A stretch of DNA of 41,258 nt from Hydrogenophilus sp. (GCA_020725195.1 DYFL01000020.1:1-41258), one strand, 5' to 3'. Counted from the first letter of the stretch, positions 24,993 through 34,277 are shown. Notes: generated by a model from the letters alone, not told the origin. A program made the numbers and translations.

Positions 24993-25457
24993 TCAGCCCG
25001 GGGTCTCGACCCCGCGGAGGGTGTCCAGGAAGCCCTGCCACCAGCGGCGGCGGTTCTGCGGGACGAAGTGGCTGGGGGTGAGGTCGGAGGGCGGCATGCG
25101 CGACAGCACCCAGCCGGGCAGGACGCGATTCTTGCCCGAGCCGCAGGAGGTGCCTAGGTGGTTGGGGTCGTAGATCTTGACGATGCGCGGGGCCTCCAGG
25201 TCGTCGGCGTAGACGATGCCGCAGTAGTCCTCGTGGTGCTCGCGGCGCAGCAGCTCGTCGATCTCCCGGACGAAGGCGCGGACGTGGTCGGCGTCCGAGG
25301 GCGCCTCGGGCAGCGCCTCGCCCACGGCGTAGACATACCAGCCGCCGGTCGGGTCGAGACGCTCCCAGAACGCGGACAGCTGCGCCCAGCTCAGCAGGCT
25401 GAACAGCGTGCCGTCGAACAGGGCGTCGAATTGGGGGTTCCGGGCGGGGCTGGGCAT
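24993..25457 (-). CDS. Conserved hypothetical protein
   Basis: A 154-residue soluble protein with many aromatic residues. Notable segments are PQFDALFDGTLFSLLSWAQL, GGWYVYAVGEALPEAP, EDYCGIVYADDLEAPRIVKI, YDPNHLGTSCGSGKN and GWVLSRMPPSDL. I associate this pattern with small conserved proteins of betaproteobacteria, but know of no function. Two Cys (near 98 and 125) could bind metal or form a disulphide; no zinc-ribbon spacing is seen. It lies between pnp and folD on the opposite strand to pnp. Confidence 0.75.
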   Translation of the reverse strand: MPSPARNPQFDALFDGTLFSLLSWAQLSAFWERLDPTGGWYVYAVGEALPEAPSDADHVRAFVREIDELLRREHHEDYCGIVYADDLEAPRIVKIYDPNHLGTSCGSGKNRVLPGWVLSRMPPSDLTPSHFVPQNRRRWWQGFLDTLRGVETPG

Positions 25458-25562
25458 GGGGCCTTCCAGGGGCGCGCAGGGATGGCTATTTTAGCCATCG
25501 TTGCACGGGGATGAAAAAAAATCCGTCACGGGCGCGCCCGGGCGGGGCGCCGCGAGCGGGGC

Positions 25563-26417
25563 TCAGGGGTGATGGGCGGCGGCCGCCTCCAGGGTGTTCT
25601 GCAGCAGGGTGGCCACCGTCATGGGCCCCACGCCCCCCGGCACCGGGGTGATCCAGGCGGCCCGCTCGCGGGCGGCGGCGAATTCCACGTCGCCCACGAT
25701 CGTGCCGTCCGCCAGGCGGTTGATGCCGATGTCGATGACCGCGGCCCCTTCCCGGATCCACGCGCCCTCGACCATCCCCGGCCGCCCCACGGCCGCCACC
25801 AGGATCTCACCCTGTCCCACGTGGCGGGCGAGGTCGCGGGTGGCGCTGTGGCAGACGGTCACGGTGCAGCCGGCGAGGAGCAGCTCCAGGGCCATGGGCC
25901 GTCCGACGTGGTTGGAGGCGCCCACCACCACGGCATGCCTGCCGCGCAGCGGCTCGCCGGTGGCGGCCAGGAGCTTCATGACGCCATAGGGGGTGCAGGA
26001 GCGCAGGGTCGGCTTGCGCACGGCGAGCCGACCGATGTTGTAGGGATGGAAGCCGTCGACGTCCTTGCTCGGGCGGATGCGCTCGATGACGGTCTCGTCG
26101 TCGATGTGCCGGGGCAAGGGGGCCTGCACCAGGATGCCGTCCACCGCCGGGTCCGCGTTGAGCTGGTCGATGAGGGCCAGCAGCTCGTCCTGGCTCGCGG
26201 TGGCCGGCAGGTCGTGGGAGACGGAGTGCACCCCCGCGATCTCGCAGGCGCGGCGCTTGTTGCGCACATAGATGGCGGAGGCCGGGTCGTCGCCGACCAG
26301 GATCACCGCCAGGCCGGGGGCGGGCTTGCCGGCGGCCTTGCGGCCTTCCACCTGCTGCTTGATGTCCTGGAGCAGGGCCTCGGCGATGGCCTTGCCGTCG
26401 AGTATGCGAGCGCTCAT
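25563..26417 (-). CDS. folD: Bifunctional methylene-THF dehydrogenase/cyclohydrolase FolD
   Basis: A 284-residue enzyme that oxidises methylene-tetrahydrofolate with NADP and hydrolyses the methenyl product, supplying formyl-tetrahydrofolate. It has the active-site [15 protein letters not shown] (about 48-62; Tyr and Lys conserved), [15 protein letters not shown] (about 95-109), [10 protein letters not shown], and the Rossmann segment [18 protein letters not shown]. The family usually has SxxVGxP there; this one has SNHVGRP. The C-terminal [18 protein letters not shown] is intact. The gene is alone and opposite to the tRNA cluster. Confidence 0.96.
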   Translation of the reverse strand: MSARILDGKAIAEALLQDIKQQVEGRKAAGKPAPGLAVILVGDDPASAIYVRNKRRACEIAGVHSVSHDLPATASQDELLALIDQLNADPAVDGILVQAPLPRHIDDETVIERIRPSKDVDGFHPYNIGRLAVRKPTLRSCTPYGVMKLLAATGEPLRGRHAVVVGASNHVGRPMALELLLAGCTVTVCHSATRDLARHVGQGEILVAAVGRPGMVEGAWIREGAAVIDIGINRLADGTIVGDVEFAAARERAAWITPVPGGVGPMTVATLLQNTLEAAAAHHP

Positions 26418-26518
26418 GATGGCAACGGGATGGGGATATCCGTGAGGGTAAGGACAGGCCCCAGCCGCAGCGGCCGGAGCCCGGGACGAATTTTATCCCA
26501 GGCGGGCGGCCGTCCGCA

Positions 26519-26547
26519 TTGATTTTTACGCCGCGGCTCGGTATAGT
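26519..26547 (+). promoter_or_regulatory. Promoter of the tRNA-Pro/Arg/His operon
   Basis: TTGATT (26519-26524), a 17-bp spacer and TATAGT (26542-26547) form a strong sigma70 promoter. The GC-rich stretch right after the -10 (TCGCGCC) is typical of stringently controlled stable-RNA promoters. It lies 64 bp before tRNA-Pro. Confidence 0.8.
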
Positions 26548-26611
26548 TCGCGCCTTTGGTTCCGGCGTAACGCCCCTGCACGGGCATTGGCCTTCACTGA
26601 AACTTCGTTTT

Positions 26612-26688
26612 CGGGGTGTAGCGCAGTCCGGTAGCGCGCTTGCTTTGGGAGCAAGATGTCGGGGGTTCGAATCCCTCCACCCCGACCA
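26612..26688 (+). tRNA. tRNA-Pro (anticodon UGG)
   Basis: A 77-nt tRNA with CCA. The acceptor pairs CGGGGTG with CACCCCG, and the anticodon stem CTTGC/GCAAG has loop TTTGGGA. It is the first gene of a three-tRNA operon. Confidence 0.97.
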
Positions 26689-26734
26689 GTCGAGCGCGTC
26701 CGGACCTGGGAGCGGCCTTCGGCCCGCGGGATAA

Positions 26735-26811
26735 CTGCCCGTAGCTCAACCGGATAGAGCACCAGCCTTCTAAGCTGGGGGTTACAGGTTCGATCCCTGT
26801 CGGGCAGGCCA
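26735..26811 (+). tRNA. tRNA-Arg (anticodon UCU)
   Basis: A 77-nt tRNA with CCA. The acceptor pairs CTGCCCG with CGGGCAG, and the anticodon stem CCAGC/GCTGG has loop CTTCTAA. It is the middle gene of the operon. Confidence 0.97.
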
Positions 26812-26864
26812 AGATTGCAGTTTGGTCGAGAGGCCGAGGCCTCGAGACGCCAGCCAGTTTCGGT

Positions 26865-26941
26865 GGCGGTGGTAGCTCAGTTGGTAGAGCACTGGATTGT
26901 GGCTCCAGGTGTCGTGGGTTCGATTCCCATCCATCGCCCCA
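26865..26941 (+). tRNA. tRNA-His (anticodon GUG)
   Basis: It has the extra G at position -1 that pairs with C73, the acceptor pairing GCGGTGG with CCATCGC (one G-U), the anticodon loop TTGTGGC, and CCA. Its 3' half recurs at 28116-28164, which marks a second tRNA-targeted insertion. Confidence 0.96.
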
Positions 26942-27431
26942 TCCCTTCTTGTTTTCCGGGCGCCTGACCGGTCCCTCGCGTCTGATATTTCCGCTTCGTA
27001 GCGGTTTCGCCTGCCCATGCCTTCTCGGGCAGCGGGGTCACTTCCTCGATCTCGCGGGCCTTGATGTAGTGGTCGGTCATGGCGCTTGAGGCATGGCCCG
27101 CCAGGCGCTGGGCATCGCGGCCCAGGCGCCTCGCGTCAGTCAGCGCCTTGGCGCGGATTTCATGCCAAGTGAAGAGTTCGCCGCCCTGTTCGGCCCACTG
27201 CTGCTGGACGCGGTTCCACAGGCTCTTGGAGCCGTCAGAGGTATAGCCCTTGCCCTCCCTGTTCGGGAACAGCCAGGGCCTCGGGTTGAGCGTGGGGTGC
27301 ATGGCCAGGGAGGAATCCACCACGGACCGAAGCTCCGGCGTCCAGGTGAAGAGCTGGCGCTTTCCGGTTTTGCCCTGGGCGATCTGGCTGTCAGAAGCCT
27401 TGTCATGACGCGGTTTGCGAAGAATTTGGGC
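26877..27431 (-). pseudogene. Truncated tyrosine integrase
   Basis: Only a C-terminal part of the catalytic domain remains: QIAQGKTGKRQLFTW near the upstream end, then WHEIRAKALTDARRLGRDAQ, the box LAGHASSAMTDHYIKA with the His and nucleophile Tyr, and an unrelated tail that reads into the tRNA. The frame opens directly after the toxin stop codon without a start, and the arm-binding and core-binding domains and the first catalytic Arg are missing. It cannot be an active integrase. Its place next to the tRNA fits a former tRNA-His integrase. Confidence 0.85.
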
Positions 27432-27715
27432 TCATAGCTTCTCGGGCCACAGCCGGGCGGTGTGGACGATGCTCAGGACTTCCACGGCGTCGGCGGCCAG
27501 GCGATAGGCGGCGATGTAGGGCAGGCGCGGAATGATCCGCTCGCGGGTGCCATCGACCCGGCCCGGCCGGCCGATCTCGGGATTGTCCTGGAGTTGGTTC
27601 ACGGCCTGGCGGATGGCCCGGATGACGCGCTTTGCGGCTTCTGTGTTGCCTGGGCGATGTGTTCGCCGATCTCGACCAGGTCTTCGCGTGCCCGCGGGGT
27701 GTAGCGCACCCGCAT
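27432..27715 (-). pseudogene. ParE/RelE-type toxin with frameshift
   Basis: The frame starts MRVRYTPRAREDLVEIGEHI, a typical ParE-family N-terminus, but after about 22 codons a one-base loss (near 27647-27653) moves it out of frame. The intact continuation is read in the other frame: NTEAAKRVIRAIRQAVNQL, then NPEIGRPGRVDGTRERIIPR and LPYIAAYRLAADAVEVLSIV, ending HTARLWPEKL. The total length (284 bases) is one short of a whole gene. In the family this protein poisons gyrase or ribosomes; here it is probably inactive unless the base was lost in sequencing. Confidence 0.8.
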
Positions 27716-27718
27716 GTG

Positions 27719-27949
27719 TCAGGCGTCGTAGCGGGCGAAGAAGGCGTCCATTTCCTCATCGGGCACGAACTCGCCGCGCTCGGCCTGGGCGAGCCCTTGC
27801 TTGATACGGGCGATGGCGCGGCGCTCGTGCTCCACGTAGGCGGCCAGGGCCTCGTTCATCATGTCGGCCTCGGCCCGATGGGTTTCCTCGGCCAGGTCAT
27901 GCAGTGCGGCCCGCAGCTCGGGGCGGATTTCAAGGGTATCGGTTTGCAT
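27719..27949 (-). CDS. CopG/ParD-type antitoxin
   Basis: A 76-residue protein read leftward, 3 bases before the toxin frame. Residues 1-45 fit a ribbon-helix-helix DNA-binding domain (MQTDTLEIRPELRAALHDLA, then a helix with MNEALAAYVEHERR). The tail is acidic and amphipathic (FVPDEEMDAFFARYDA), the usual toxin-wrapping segment. ATG 27949 is chosen because it gives the standard RHH start. As in other such modules it probably represses its own promoter. It is intact although its toxin is frameshifted. Confidence 0.8.
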   Translation of the reverse strand: MQTDTLEIRPELRAALHDLAEETHRAEADMMNEALAAYVEHERRAIARIKQGLAQAERGEFVPDEEMDAFFARYDA

Positions 27950-28115
27950 GGCGCGGTCTCCAAGTGCGTCCTTGAATGTTACCCCGCAGGGGGCGGTGAT
28001 GCACCCTCGGGCTGTCTGATATTTTGCCCGTCCCCTAGGATCGGCGCGGGTTATCGAATAGGGGGTGCGGCCGTTTCGCTTTCCGCTCAATGGGGTAGGC
28101 GGGCGTGCGCGGGCA

Positions 28116-28164
28116 GATTGTGGCTCCAGGTGTCGTGGGTTCGATTCCCATCCATTGCCCCATC
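28116..28164 (+). repeat. Distal att copy of the tRNA-His element
   Basis: 49 bp match the tRNA-His 3' half, with one C-to-T change in the acceptor region (CCATTGCCCCA instead of CCATCGCCCCA). There is no 5' half, so it is not a tRNA gene. The lytic transglycosylase gene ends 18 bp further on. Confidence 0.85.
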
Positions 28165-28181
28165 TTCCCTTCCCGGAAATC

Positions 28182-28850
28182 TCAGCTTCCCGGCTTGTGC
28201 GGGTCGGCCTGGGCCTGTCGTGTTGGGCGGTTGCCCGTCATGGCGATGCCGGTGGTCCAGCGCTTGCGCCATGCGGCGTAGACCGCGTTGGGGTACTGGG
28301 CCTGCCCGAGGCTGCCGTTGTAGCGGCCGAGCGCCCGGAACAGGTCGCCCTTCTCGATGTCCAGGTAGTGGCGCAGGATGGTGCAGCCGTATCTCAGATT
28401 GGTGCGCAGGTGGAAGAGGTTGTGTTCGGGGCTGCCGATCAGCTGGGCCCAGAAGGGCATGATCTGCATGTAGCCGCGGGCCGAGGCCGTGGACACGGCG
28501 TATTTCCGGAATCCGCTTTCCACCTCGATGAGCCCGAGCAGGAGCTCGGGGTCGAGGCCGGCGCGGGTGGCCTCGTAATGCAGGGTCTTGAGGAAGTCCT
28601 CGCGGTATTCGGGGTCGGGGATGAAGCGGGCCAGGCGCCGGTGCGTCTCGGCCAGCCAGGCCTGGACCTGGGGGTCGTCGGCAAAGGCGGCGTCGGCGGC
28701 GGTATCGGCAACGGCCTTGGAGAGCCGCGCCTTCACGCTGGCCGAGAGCGGCTCGTACTGCTGGGCGCCGGCGAAGACCGGTGCCGCTGTCCAGGGCATC
28801 GAGCCCAGGACGGCCACCGCAACGAGGGATCTCAGGCCATTTCTCGGCAC
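28182..28850 (-). CDS. Lytic transglycosylase (SLT family)
   Basis: A 222-residue exported murein lytic transglycosylase. It has a signal peptide (about 1-28, ending APVFAGA), a helical part, and the SLT domain (about 90-205) with catalytic Glu111 in [17 protein letters not shown] (125-133) and [13 protein letters not shown]. It cleaves peptidoglycan with 1,6-anhydro formation in the periplasm. Its start overlaps the end of proS by 19 bases, a pairing common in betaproteobacteria. The C-terminus ends next to the tRNA-His att remnant and looks complete. Confidence 0.9.
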   Translation of the reverse strand: MPRNGLRSLVAVAVLGSMPWTAAPVFAGAQQYEPLSASVKARLSKAVADTAADAAFADDPQVQAWLAETHRRLARFIPDPEYREDFLKTLHYEATRAGLDPELLLGLIEVESGFRKYAVSTASARGYMQIMPFWAQLIGSPEHNLFHLRTNLRYGCTILRHYLDIEKGDLFRALGRYNGSLGQAQYPNAVYAAWRKRWTTGIAMTGNRPTRQAQADPHKPGS

Positions 28851-30553
28851 GCCTTCACTCGCTCCATGACGAATTGCCCCGCTTCACTCTGGCCGATCTT
28901 GGCGGCCGCCGCATCCTTGCGGCCCTGGTACTCGATCTGGCCCTCCTTGAGGCCGCGCTCGCTGACCACCACCCGGTGGGGCACGCCGATGAGCTCCATG
29001 TCGGCGAACATGACCCCGGGGCGCTCGTCCCGGTCGTCCAGCAGCACATCGATATCGGCAGCTTTCAGCAAATCATGAAGGGCGTCGGCCGCTTCCTTGA
29101 CCGCCGGGTTCTTGCGGTAGCCCAGGGCGACGATGGCCAGTTCGAAGGGGGCGATGCCCTGGGGGAAGACGATGCCCCGCTCGTCGTGGCCCTGCTCGAT
29201 GGCGGCGGCGACGATGCGGGAGACCCCGATGCCGTAGCAGCCCATCACCAGGGTCCGGCTCTTGCCCTGCTCGTCCAGGACGGTGGCCTCCAGCGCCTCG
29301 GAATACTTGGTGCCGAGCTTGAAGATGTGGCCGACCTCGATGCCTCGGCAGATCGAGAGCCGGCCGCGGCCGTCGGGGCTGGGGTCGCCATCGACGGCGT
29401 TGCGGATGTCGGCGAAGACCGGCTCGGGCAGGTCGCGGCCGAAGTTGACGCCGGTGAGGTGGTAGCCCGCCACGTTGGCGCCGCAGACGAAGTCGGCGAG
29501 GTTCATCAGCGCCCGGTCGGCGATGATGGGGAGCTTCAGCCCCACCGGGCCGATGGAGCCGGGCGGGCAGCCCGCGGCGGCGTGGACCTCGGCATCCGAG
29601 GCGAAGGCGAGCGGCGCGTAGACCCCGGTGAGCTTGCCCGCCTTGACCTCGTTGAGCTCGTGGTCGCCGCGCAGGAGCAGGGCCACGAGGCCGTGCTCGC
29701 CCTTGACGATCAGGGTCTTGACCACCCTCTCGGCCGGCACCCCGAGGAACTCGGTGACCTCGGCGATCGTGTGCCTGCCCGGCGTGGCCACCTCCTGCAT
29801 GGCCTGGCTCGGGGCGGGGCGGGGGCCCTCGGGCGCCAGGGCCTCGGCGAGCTCGACGTTGGCGGCGTAGTCGGAGTCCGGGCAGTAGGCGATGGCGTCC
29901 TCGCCGGAGTCGGCCAGGACGTGGAACTCGTGCGAGCCCGAGCCGCCGATGGCGCCGGTGTCGGCCGCCACGGCCCGGAACTTCAGGCCCAGCCGGGTGA
30001 AGATGCGGCCATAGGTCGCGTACATGGTCCGATAGGTGGCGTCCAGGCTCGCCTCGTCGGCGTGGAAGGAATAGGCGTCCTTCATCAGGAACTCCCGGGC
30101 GCGCATCACCCCGAAGCGGGGCCGGATCTCGTCGCGGAACTTGGTCTGGATCTGGTAGAAGTTCACCGGCAGCTGGCGGTAGCTGCGGATCTCCTTGCGC
30201 GCGATGTCGGTGATGACCTCCTCGTGGGTGGGGCCGAAGAGGAAATCGCGCTCGTGGCGGTCGCGGATCTTGAGCATCTGGGGGCCGAAGACGTCCCAGC
30301 GGCCGGACTCCTGCCAGAGTTCCGCCGGGATCACCACCGGCATGAGCAGCTCCACCGCCCCGGCGCGGTCCATCTCCTCGCGCACGATGGCCTCCACCTT
30401 GCGCAGGATGCGCAGCCCCAGCGGCATCCAGGTGTAGAGGCCGGAGCCCAGGCGCTTGATGAGTCCGGCGCGGAGCATCAATTTGTGGCTGACGAGCTCG
30501 GCCTCGGCCGGGGCTTCCTTGGCGGTGGAGAGGAAAAACTGGGAGGAGCGCAT
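28832..30553 (-). CDS. proS: Prolyl-tRNA synthetase
   Basis: A 573-residue class II enzyme of the bacterial type with an insertion editing domain. Motif 1 lies in [18 protein letters not shown] and following residues, motif 2 in [20 protein letters not shown], and motif 3 near [13 protein letters not shown]. The editing domain (about 225-390) contains [20 protein letters not shown]. The C-terminal anticodon-binding domain starts near 470. It charges tRNA-Pro and removes mischarged Ala. It reads divergently from the next gene with 39 bp between the starts. Confidence 0.97.
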   Translation of the reverse strand: MRSSQFFLSTAKEAPAEAELVSHKLMLRAGLIKRLGSGLYTWMPLGLRILRKVEAIVREEMDRAGAVELLMPVVIPAELWQESGRWDVFGPQMLKIRDRHERDFLFGPTHEEVITDIARKEIRSYRQLPVNFYQIQTKFRDEIRPRFGVMRAREFLMKDAYSFHADEASLDATYRTMYATYGRIFTRLGLKFRAVAADTGAIGGSGSHEFHVLADSGEDAIAYCPDSDYAANVELAEALAPEGPRPAPSQAMQEVATPGRHTIAEVTEFLGVPAERVVKTLIVKGEHGLVALLLRGDHELNEVKAGKLTGVYAPLAFASDAEVHAAAGCPPGSIGPVGLKLPIIADRALMNLADFVCGANVAGYHLTGVNFGRDLPEPVFADIRNAVDGDPSPDGRGRLSICRGIEVGHIFKLGTKYSEALEATVLDEQGKSRTLVMGCYGIGVSRIVAAAIEQGHDERGIVFPQGIAPFELAIVALGYRKNPAVKEAADALHDLLKAADIDVLLDDRDERPGVMFADMELIGVPHRVVVSERGLKEGQIEYQGRKDAAAAKIGQSEAGQFVMERVKACREMA

Positions 30554-30592
30554 GATAGGCTAGGGCTTCTGGAGAAAGGCGGATTCTAGCAA

Positions 30593-31378
30593 ATGCGGCT
30601 ATTTTCCCGGCAGCGGGCGAGGGGGCAGGGCGGTTTCGACCCCGTCGAGGTGAGCGAGAAGGGCGGCGTGCGCTTCCTGCACCTGGGCAGTTCCGCCGTG
30701 CAGAGCGCCATGCGCATCCGCGACCCCTACGGCCTGGAGCTGGAGTACACCCGGGCGGTCATGGCCTTCCTGCTGTTCCACGCGACCCCCCGCGACATCG
30801 CCCTGATCGGGCTGGGCGGCGGCTCGCTCGCCAAGTTCGTCCACCATCGCCTGCCGGAGTGCCGCCTGACGGCGGTGGAGATCAACCCCGAGGTCATCGC
30901 CGCCGCGCGCGGCTACTTCCTCCTGCCGCCCGACGACGCGCGGCTGGAGGTCCTGGAGGGCGACGGCGCGGCCTTCGTGCGCAGCCACCCCGAGAGCCGC
31001 GACATCCTGATCGTGGACGCCTACGACGCGCGACGCATCGTCGAGGACCTGGCCAGCCCGGAGTTCTACCGCGCCTGTCTCGCGCACCTGCGCCCGGGCG
31101 GGGTGGCGGCATTCAACCTCTGGGGCTCGGACGCGCACTTCGAGACCTACTACGGCCGGATCTCCGCGGCCTTCGGGGGGCAGGTCCTGATCCTGCCGGC
31201 CGAGAAGAAGAGCAACGTCATCGTCTTCGGCCTCAAGCCGCCGCTGCCCGCTCTGGACTTCGAGACCCTCGGCGGGCGGGCCGGGGCATGGGAGGCGCGC
31301 CTGGGCCTGGGGCTGCCCGCCTTCCTCGACCGGATGCGCGCCTTCAACCGCCAGGGCGGGGCGGGCCTCGCGCCCTGA
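30593..31378 (+). CDS. Spermidine-synthase-like protein
   Basis: A 261-residue protein with the polyamine aminopropyltransferase or SAM-dependent fold: ELEYTRAVMAFLLFHATPRD, ALIGLGGGSLAKFVHH (the nucleotide-binding loop), LTAVEINPEVIAAA and DILIVDAYDAR. It matches spermidine synthases in layout but is shorter at the N-terminus, which normally forms a beta domain, and the polyamine-site residues are not clearly conserved. It could be an aminopropyltransferase with altered substrate or a methyltransferase. It is divergent from proS. The first codon lacks a strong Shine-Dalgarno. Confidence 0.8.
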   Translation: MRLFSRQRARGQGGFDPVEVSEKGGVRFLHLGSSAVQSAMRIRDPYGLELEYTRAVMAFLLFHATPRDIALIGLGGGSLAKFVHHRLPECRLTAVEINPEVIAAARGYFLLPPDDARLEVLEGDGAAFVRSHPESRDILIVDAYDARRIVEDLASPEFYRACLAHLRPGGVAAFNLWGSDAHFETYYGRISAAFGGQVLILPAEKKSNVIVFGLKPPLPALDFETLGGRAGAWEARLGLGLPAFLDRMRAFNRQGGAGLAP

Positions 31379-31459
31379 GAGCGGCCGCCCGGCCTTCTTG
31401 TCCTCCCGTGGCGAAGGATGGGAAAATGCGGGCAATGTATGGAAGTTTGAGGTGCGGCC

Positions 31460-31999
31460 ATGATCGACAAGGAAGGTTACCGGCCGAATGTCGGGATAGT
31501 CATCTGCAACTGCAGGAACGAGGTCTTCTGGGGCAAGCGCATCCGCCAGGACTCCTGGCAGTTCCCCCAGGGCGGCATCAAGTCCGGCGAGTCGCCGGAG
31601 GAGGCCATGTACCGGGAGCTGATGGAGGAGGTGGGGCTCGAGTCGCAGCACGTGCGCATCCTCGGCCGCACGCGCAACTGGCTGCGCTACGACGTGCCCA
31701 AGGAATGGGTGCGCCGCGAGTGGCGCAGCCACTACCGGGGCCAGAAGCAGATCTGGTACCTGCTGCGCCTGGTCGGCCGCGACTGCGACGTCAGGCTGCG
31801 CGCCAGCGAGCATCCCGAGTTCGACGCCTGGCGCTGGAGCGGGTACTGGGAGCCGGCCGACGCGGTGGTCGAGTTCAAGCGCGACGTCTACCGCCGCGCC
31901 CTGGGCGAGCTGGAGCGCTTCCTGCAGAACGAAGCGGCCGCCCGCGTGCGGCACCCGTATTATCACGTGGCGCGCGGCAACGGAACGGGCCGGGGCTGA
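31460..31999 (+). CDS. rppH: RNA pyrophosphohydrolase RppH
   Basis: A 179-residue Nudix enzyme that removes pyrophosphate from 5'-triphosphate RNA and so starts RNase E-dependent decay. The start [20 protein letters not shown] and [20 protein letters not shown] are characteristic; the Nudix box runs on to REL-x-EE-x-GL with its catalytic Glu pair. The C-terminal part has [20 protein letters not shown] and [10 protein letters not shown] as in RppH. The length is slightly above that of the Escherichia coli protein (176). Confidence 0.95.
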   Translation: MIDKEGYRPNVGIVICNCRNEVFWGKRIRQDSWQFPQGGIKSGESPEEAMYRELMEEVGLESQHVRILGRTRNWLRYDVPKEWVRREWRSHYRGQKQIWYLLRLVGRDCDVRLRASEHPEFDAWRWSGYWEPADAVVEFKRDVYRRALGELERFLQNEAAARVRHPYYHVARGNGTGRG

Positions 32000-32030
32000 C
32001 GCGCCGCCCAGCACCGAGGAGCGAGGAGCC

Positions 32031-32624
32031 ATGAGCAAGAACTACAACGTCATTCCGTCCGCGCCGATGCAGAAGGGCGCCACCTTCAACCGGCCCAGGC
32101 AGGCCCTGCCCGACCTGGTCACCCTGGAAGACGCGGCCCTGACGGTCATGACCGACTTCAGCGCGGTCACCGCCCACACCATCCTGCCCCTGGACAACAT
32201 CGAGAACGCCCGCGCCAAGATGATCAACCGCGGCGTGCGCATGCTGCTGGTGGTCGACGAGCAGAACCACATCCTGGGCCTGATCACCGCCTCCGACCTC
32301 ACCAGCGAGAAGCCCATGCGCATCATCCAGACCCAGGGCATCCGCCACAACGACGTGCTGGTCAAGGACATCATGACGCCGCGGGAGCGGCTGGAGGTCC
32401 TGTGCCTGGAAGACGTCGAGAGGGCGCGGGTCGGCGACGTGGTCGCCACCCTCAAGGCCTGCGCCCGCCAGCACGCCCTGGTGGCCGAGCGCCAGCCCGA
32501 CCGCAGCCAGATCCTGCGCGGCATGTTCTCCGCCTCCCAGATCGGGCGGCAGCTCGGCGCGCCCATCGAGACGGCCGGGGTGGCCAGCACCTTCGCCGAG
32601 ATCGGGGCGGAGCTGATCAAGTAG
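32031..32624 (+). CDS. CBS-domain protein
   Basis: A 197-residue protein consisting almost only of two CBS motifs: about 40-95 (AHTILPLDNIENARAKMINR, then GVRMLLVVDEQNHILGLITA) and 110-180 (DIMTPRERLEVLC, LKACARQHALVAERQP). Such pairs bind adenine nucleotides and sense energy state. No catalytic domain is attached, so the partner is unknown. It lies 31 bases after rppH in the same direction, probably in one operon. Confidence 0.85.
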   Translation: MSKNYNVIPSAPMQKGATFNRPRQALPDLVTLEDAALTVMTDFSAVTAHTILPLDNIENARAKMINRGVRMLLVVDEQNHILGLITASDLTSEKPMRIIQTQGIRHNDVLVKDIMTPRERLEVLCLEDVERARVGDVVATLKACARQHALVAERQPDRSQILRGMFSASQIGRQLGAPIETAGVASTFAEIGAELIK

Positions 32625-32631
32625 GCCGGCC

Positions 32632-32997
32632 GTGAAGCCCGCGGCGCGCCGAGGCACGGTACTGTGCGGCGCGCCGACCTGGCAGGCCGGCGCCCCCCTC
32701 TGGCAGCGCGCCCCGAAGCGGGACGCGGCGGGGCGCCCCGTGGCCGACTTCATGATGATCGCCCCCGCGCTCAAGCGGCGCCCCGCCGCGGAGGTGCAGG
32801 CGCTGATCGTCCGGATCCAGGGCGTGCTCCGGCGCTACGAGCCCTGGGTGGTCTTCGCCGACTTCAACCTGGATCTCAACGTGCTCTGGGTCTCCCACCG
32901 GCACCGGCCCGGGCTCGGCTGGGAGCTCGTCGGGGCCCTGCGCGCCGTGGCGCCCGAACTGCGCCTGGTGGCCCAGGTCCCGGAGGTCCCGGGATAG
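32632..32997 (+). CDS. Conserved hypothetical protein
   Basis: A 121-residue protein starting at GTG 32632, 7 bases after the CBS-protein stop. It contains LCGAPTWQAGAPLWQRAP, VADFMMIAPALKRRPA, YEPWVVFADFNLDLNVLWVS and ELRLVAQVPE. The VVFADFNLDLNVLWVS core looks like a conserved single-domain fold that I have seen in proteobacterial proteins of unknown function. No signal peptide. Coupling to the CBS gene suggests a shared operon. Confidence 0.75.
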   Translation: MKPAARRGTVLCGAPTWQAGAPLWQRAPKRDAAGRPVADFMMIAPALKRRPAAEVQALIVRIQGVLRRYEPWVVFADFNLDLNVLWVSHRHRPGLGWELVGALRAVAPELRLVAQVPEVPG

Positions 32998-33049
32998 GCC
33001 TGGCCCCGCCCCCGCGGTGTTGAAAAAACCGCGCTTGGGAATCCAATGA

Positions 33050-33066
33050 TTGAGTAAAATACTAAA
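33050..33066. promoter_or_regulatory. Possible Rrf2/IscR-type operator upstream of mrp
   Basis: TTGAGTAAAATACTAAA is an A/T-rich dyad (AGTA-AA-TACT type) in otherwise GC-rich DNA, 123 bp before the mrp start. It resembles IscR-type sites (GACT-A/T-rich-AGTC) with several mismatches. A link with iron-sulfur control would suit an iron-sulfur carrier gene, but the match is loose. Confidence 0.25.
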
Positions 33067-33188
33067 CTACTTTCCCGGCCGCAGCGCTGGCGCCGACTTG
33101 AAAGGCCGGGATTCGCCATCATCTGCAGCGCCAAGTGCCCGGAGACGGGGTCGTGGAGCGTGCGTTTTTCTATAGTCGAGGTTGAGCA

Positions 33189-34277
33189 ATGTCGGTTTCC
33201 GAACTGCAAGTGCAAGCGGCTCTCAAGGAGCTGATCGATCCCAACACCCAGCGGGATTTCGTGTCCACCAAATCGGTGCGCAACATCAAGGTGGACGGCG
33301 GCAAGGTGACGCTGGACGTGGTCCTCGCCTACCCCGCCAAGATGGTCATGGGCGAGATCCGGAAGCTGGTCGAGGACAAGGTGAGGACCGTCCCCGGCGT
33401 CGAGTCGGCCGCCGCCAACGTCAGCTGGAAGATCCTCGCCCACAGCGTGCAGCGCGGCGTGAAGCTCATCCCCGGCGTGAAGAACATCGTCGCCGTCGCC
33501 TCCGGCAAGGGCGGCGTGGGCAAGTCCACCACCGCCGTGAACCTGGCCCTGGCGCTGGCCGCCGAGGGCGCCAGCGTGGGCGTGCTCGACGCCGACATCT
33601 ACGGCCCCTCGCAGCCCACCATGCTGGGCATCCACGGCCGCCCGGTGTCCGAGGACGGCCAGTCCCTGGAGCCCATGATCGGCCACGGCGTCCAGGCCAT
33701 GTCCATCGGCTTCCTCATCGACGTCGACACCCCCATGGTCTGGCGCGGCCCCATGGTCACCCAGGCGCTCGAGCAGCTGCTCAACAACACCAAGTGGAAG
33801 GACATCGACTACCTGGTGGTGGACCTGCCCCCGGGCACCGGAGACATCCAGCTCACGCTCGCCCAGCGCGTGCCCGTGACCGGTGCGGTCATCGTCACCA
33901 CCCCCCAGGACATCGCCCTCATCGACGCGCGCAAGGGCCTGAAGATGTTCGAGAAGGTGGGCGTGCCCATCCTGGGCGTGGTGGAGAACATGAGCCTGCA
34001 CATCTGCTCCAACTGCGGCCACGAGGAGCGCATCTTCGGCGAGGGCGGCGGCGAGCGCATGTGCAAGGACTACGGCACCGAGTTCCTGGGCGGCCTGCCC
34101 CTGGACATGCGCATCCGCGAGGAGACCGACGCGGGCAAGCCCACGGTCATCGCCGAGCCCGATTCGCGCATCGCCCAGATCTACCGCCAGATCGCCCGCC
34201 GCGTCGCGGTCAAGGTCGGCGACCTGTCCGTGGACCACAGCACCAAGTTCCCCAGCATCGTGATCCAGAACACCTGA
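33189..34277 (+). CDS. apbC: Iron-sulfur carrier protein Mrp/ApbC
   Basis: A 362-residue P-loop ATPase of the Mrp/NBP35 family that carries [4Fe-4S] clusters to apoproteins. The N-terminal DUF59-like domain (1-90, [20 protein letters not shown]) is followed by the ATPase with the deviant Walker [13 protein letters not shown] (about 104-115), [31 protein letters not shown], and the cluster-binding C-x2-C in [10 protein letters not shown] (about 275). The start ATG 33189 has GAGG upstream. dcd follows 70 bases after a terminator. Confidence 0.95.
   Translation: MSVSELQVQAALKELIDPNTQRDFVSTKSVRNIKVDGGKVTLDVVLAYPAKMVMGEIRKLVEDKVRTVPGVESAAANVSWKILAHSVQRGVKLIPGVKNIVAVASGKGGVGKSTTAVNLALALAAEGASVGVLDADIYGPSQPTMLGIHGRPVSEDGQSLEPMIGHGVQAMSIGFLIDVDTPMVWRGPMVTQALEQLLNNTKWKDIDYLVVDLPPGTGDIQLTLAQRVPVTGAVIVTTPQDIALIDARKGLKMFEKVGVPILGVVENMSLHICSNCGHEERIFGEGGGERMCKDYGTEFLGGLPLDMRIREETDAGKPTVIAEPDSRIAQIYRQIARRVAVKVGDLSVDHSTKFPSIVIQNT

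Larger units (their letters stand above)
26895..28164. mobile_element. Decayed integrated element in tRNA-His (about 1.2 kb)
   Basis: The tRNA-His segment 26895-26943 recurs at 28116-28164 with one mismatch in 49 bp. Between the copies lie the C-terminal part of a tyrosine integrase, a frameshifted ParE-like toxin and its antitoxin. The usual bulk of an element is absent, so this is a deletion remnant. Confidence 0.8.

Noticed and set aside
26526-27018. Small leftward proteins with MDGNRTHDTWSHN-like or GGIRTPDILLPK-like segments
   Set aside because: These are antisense translations of the tRNA genes, a well-known annotation artefact.
28116-28164. Additional tRNA-His gene
   Set aside because: Only the 3' half is present and no 5' acceptor or D arm precedes it. 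It is an att remnant.
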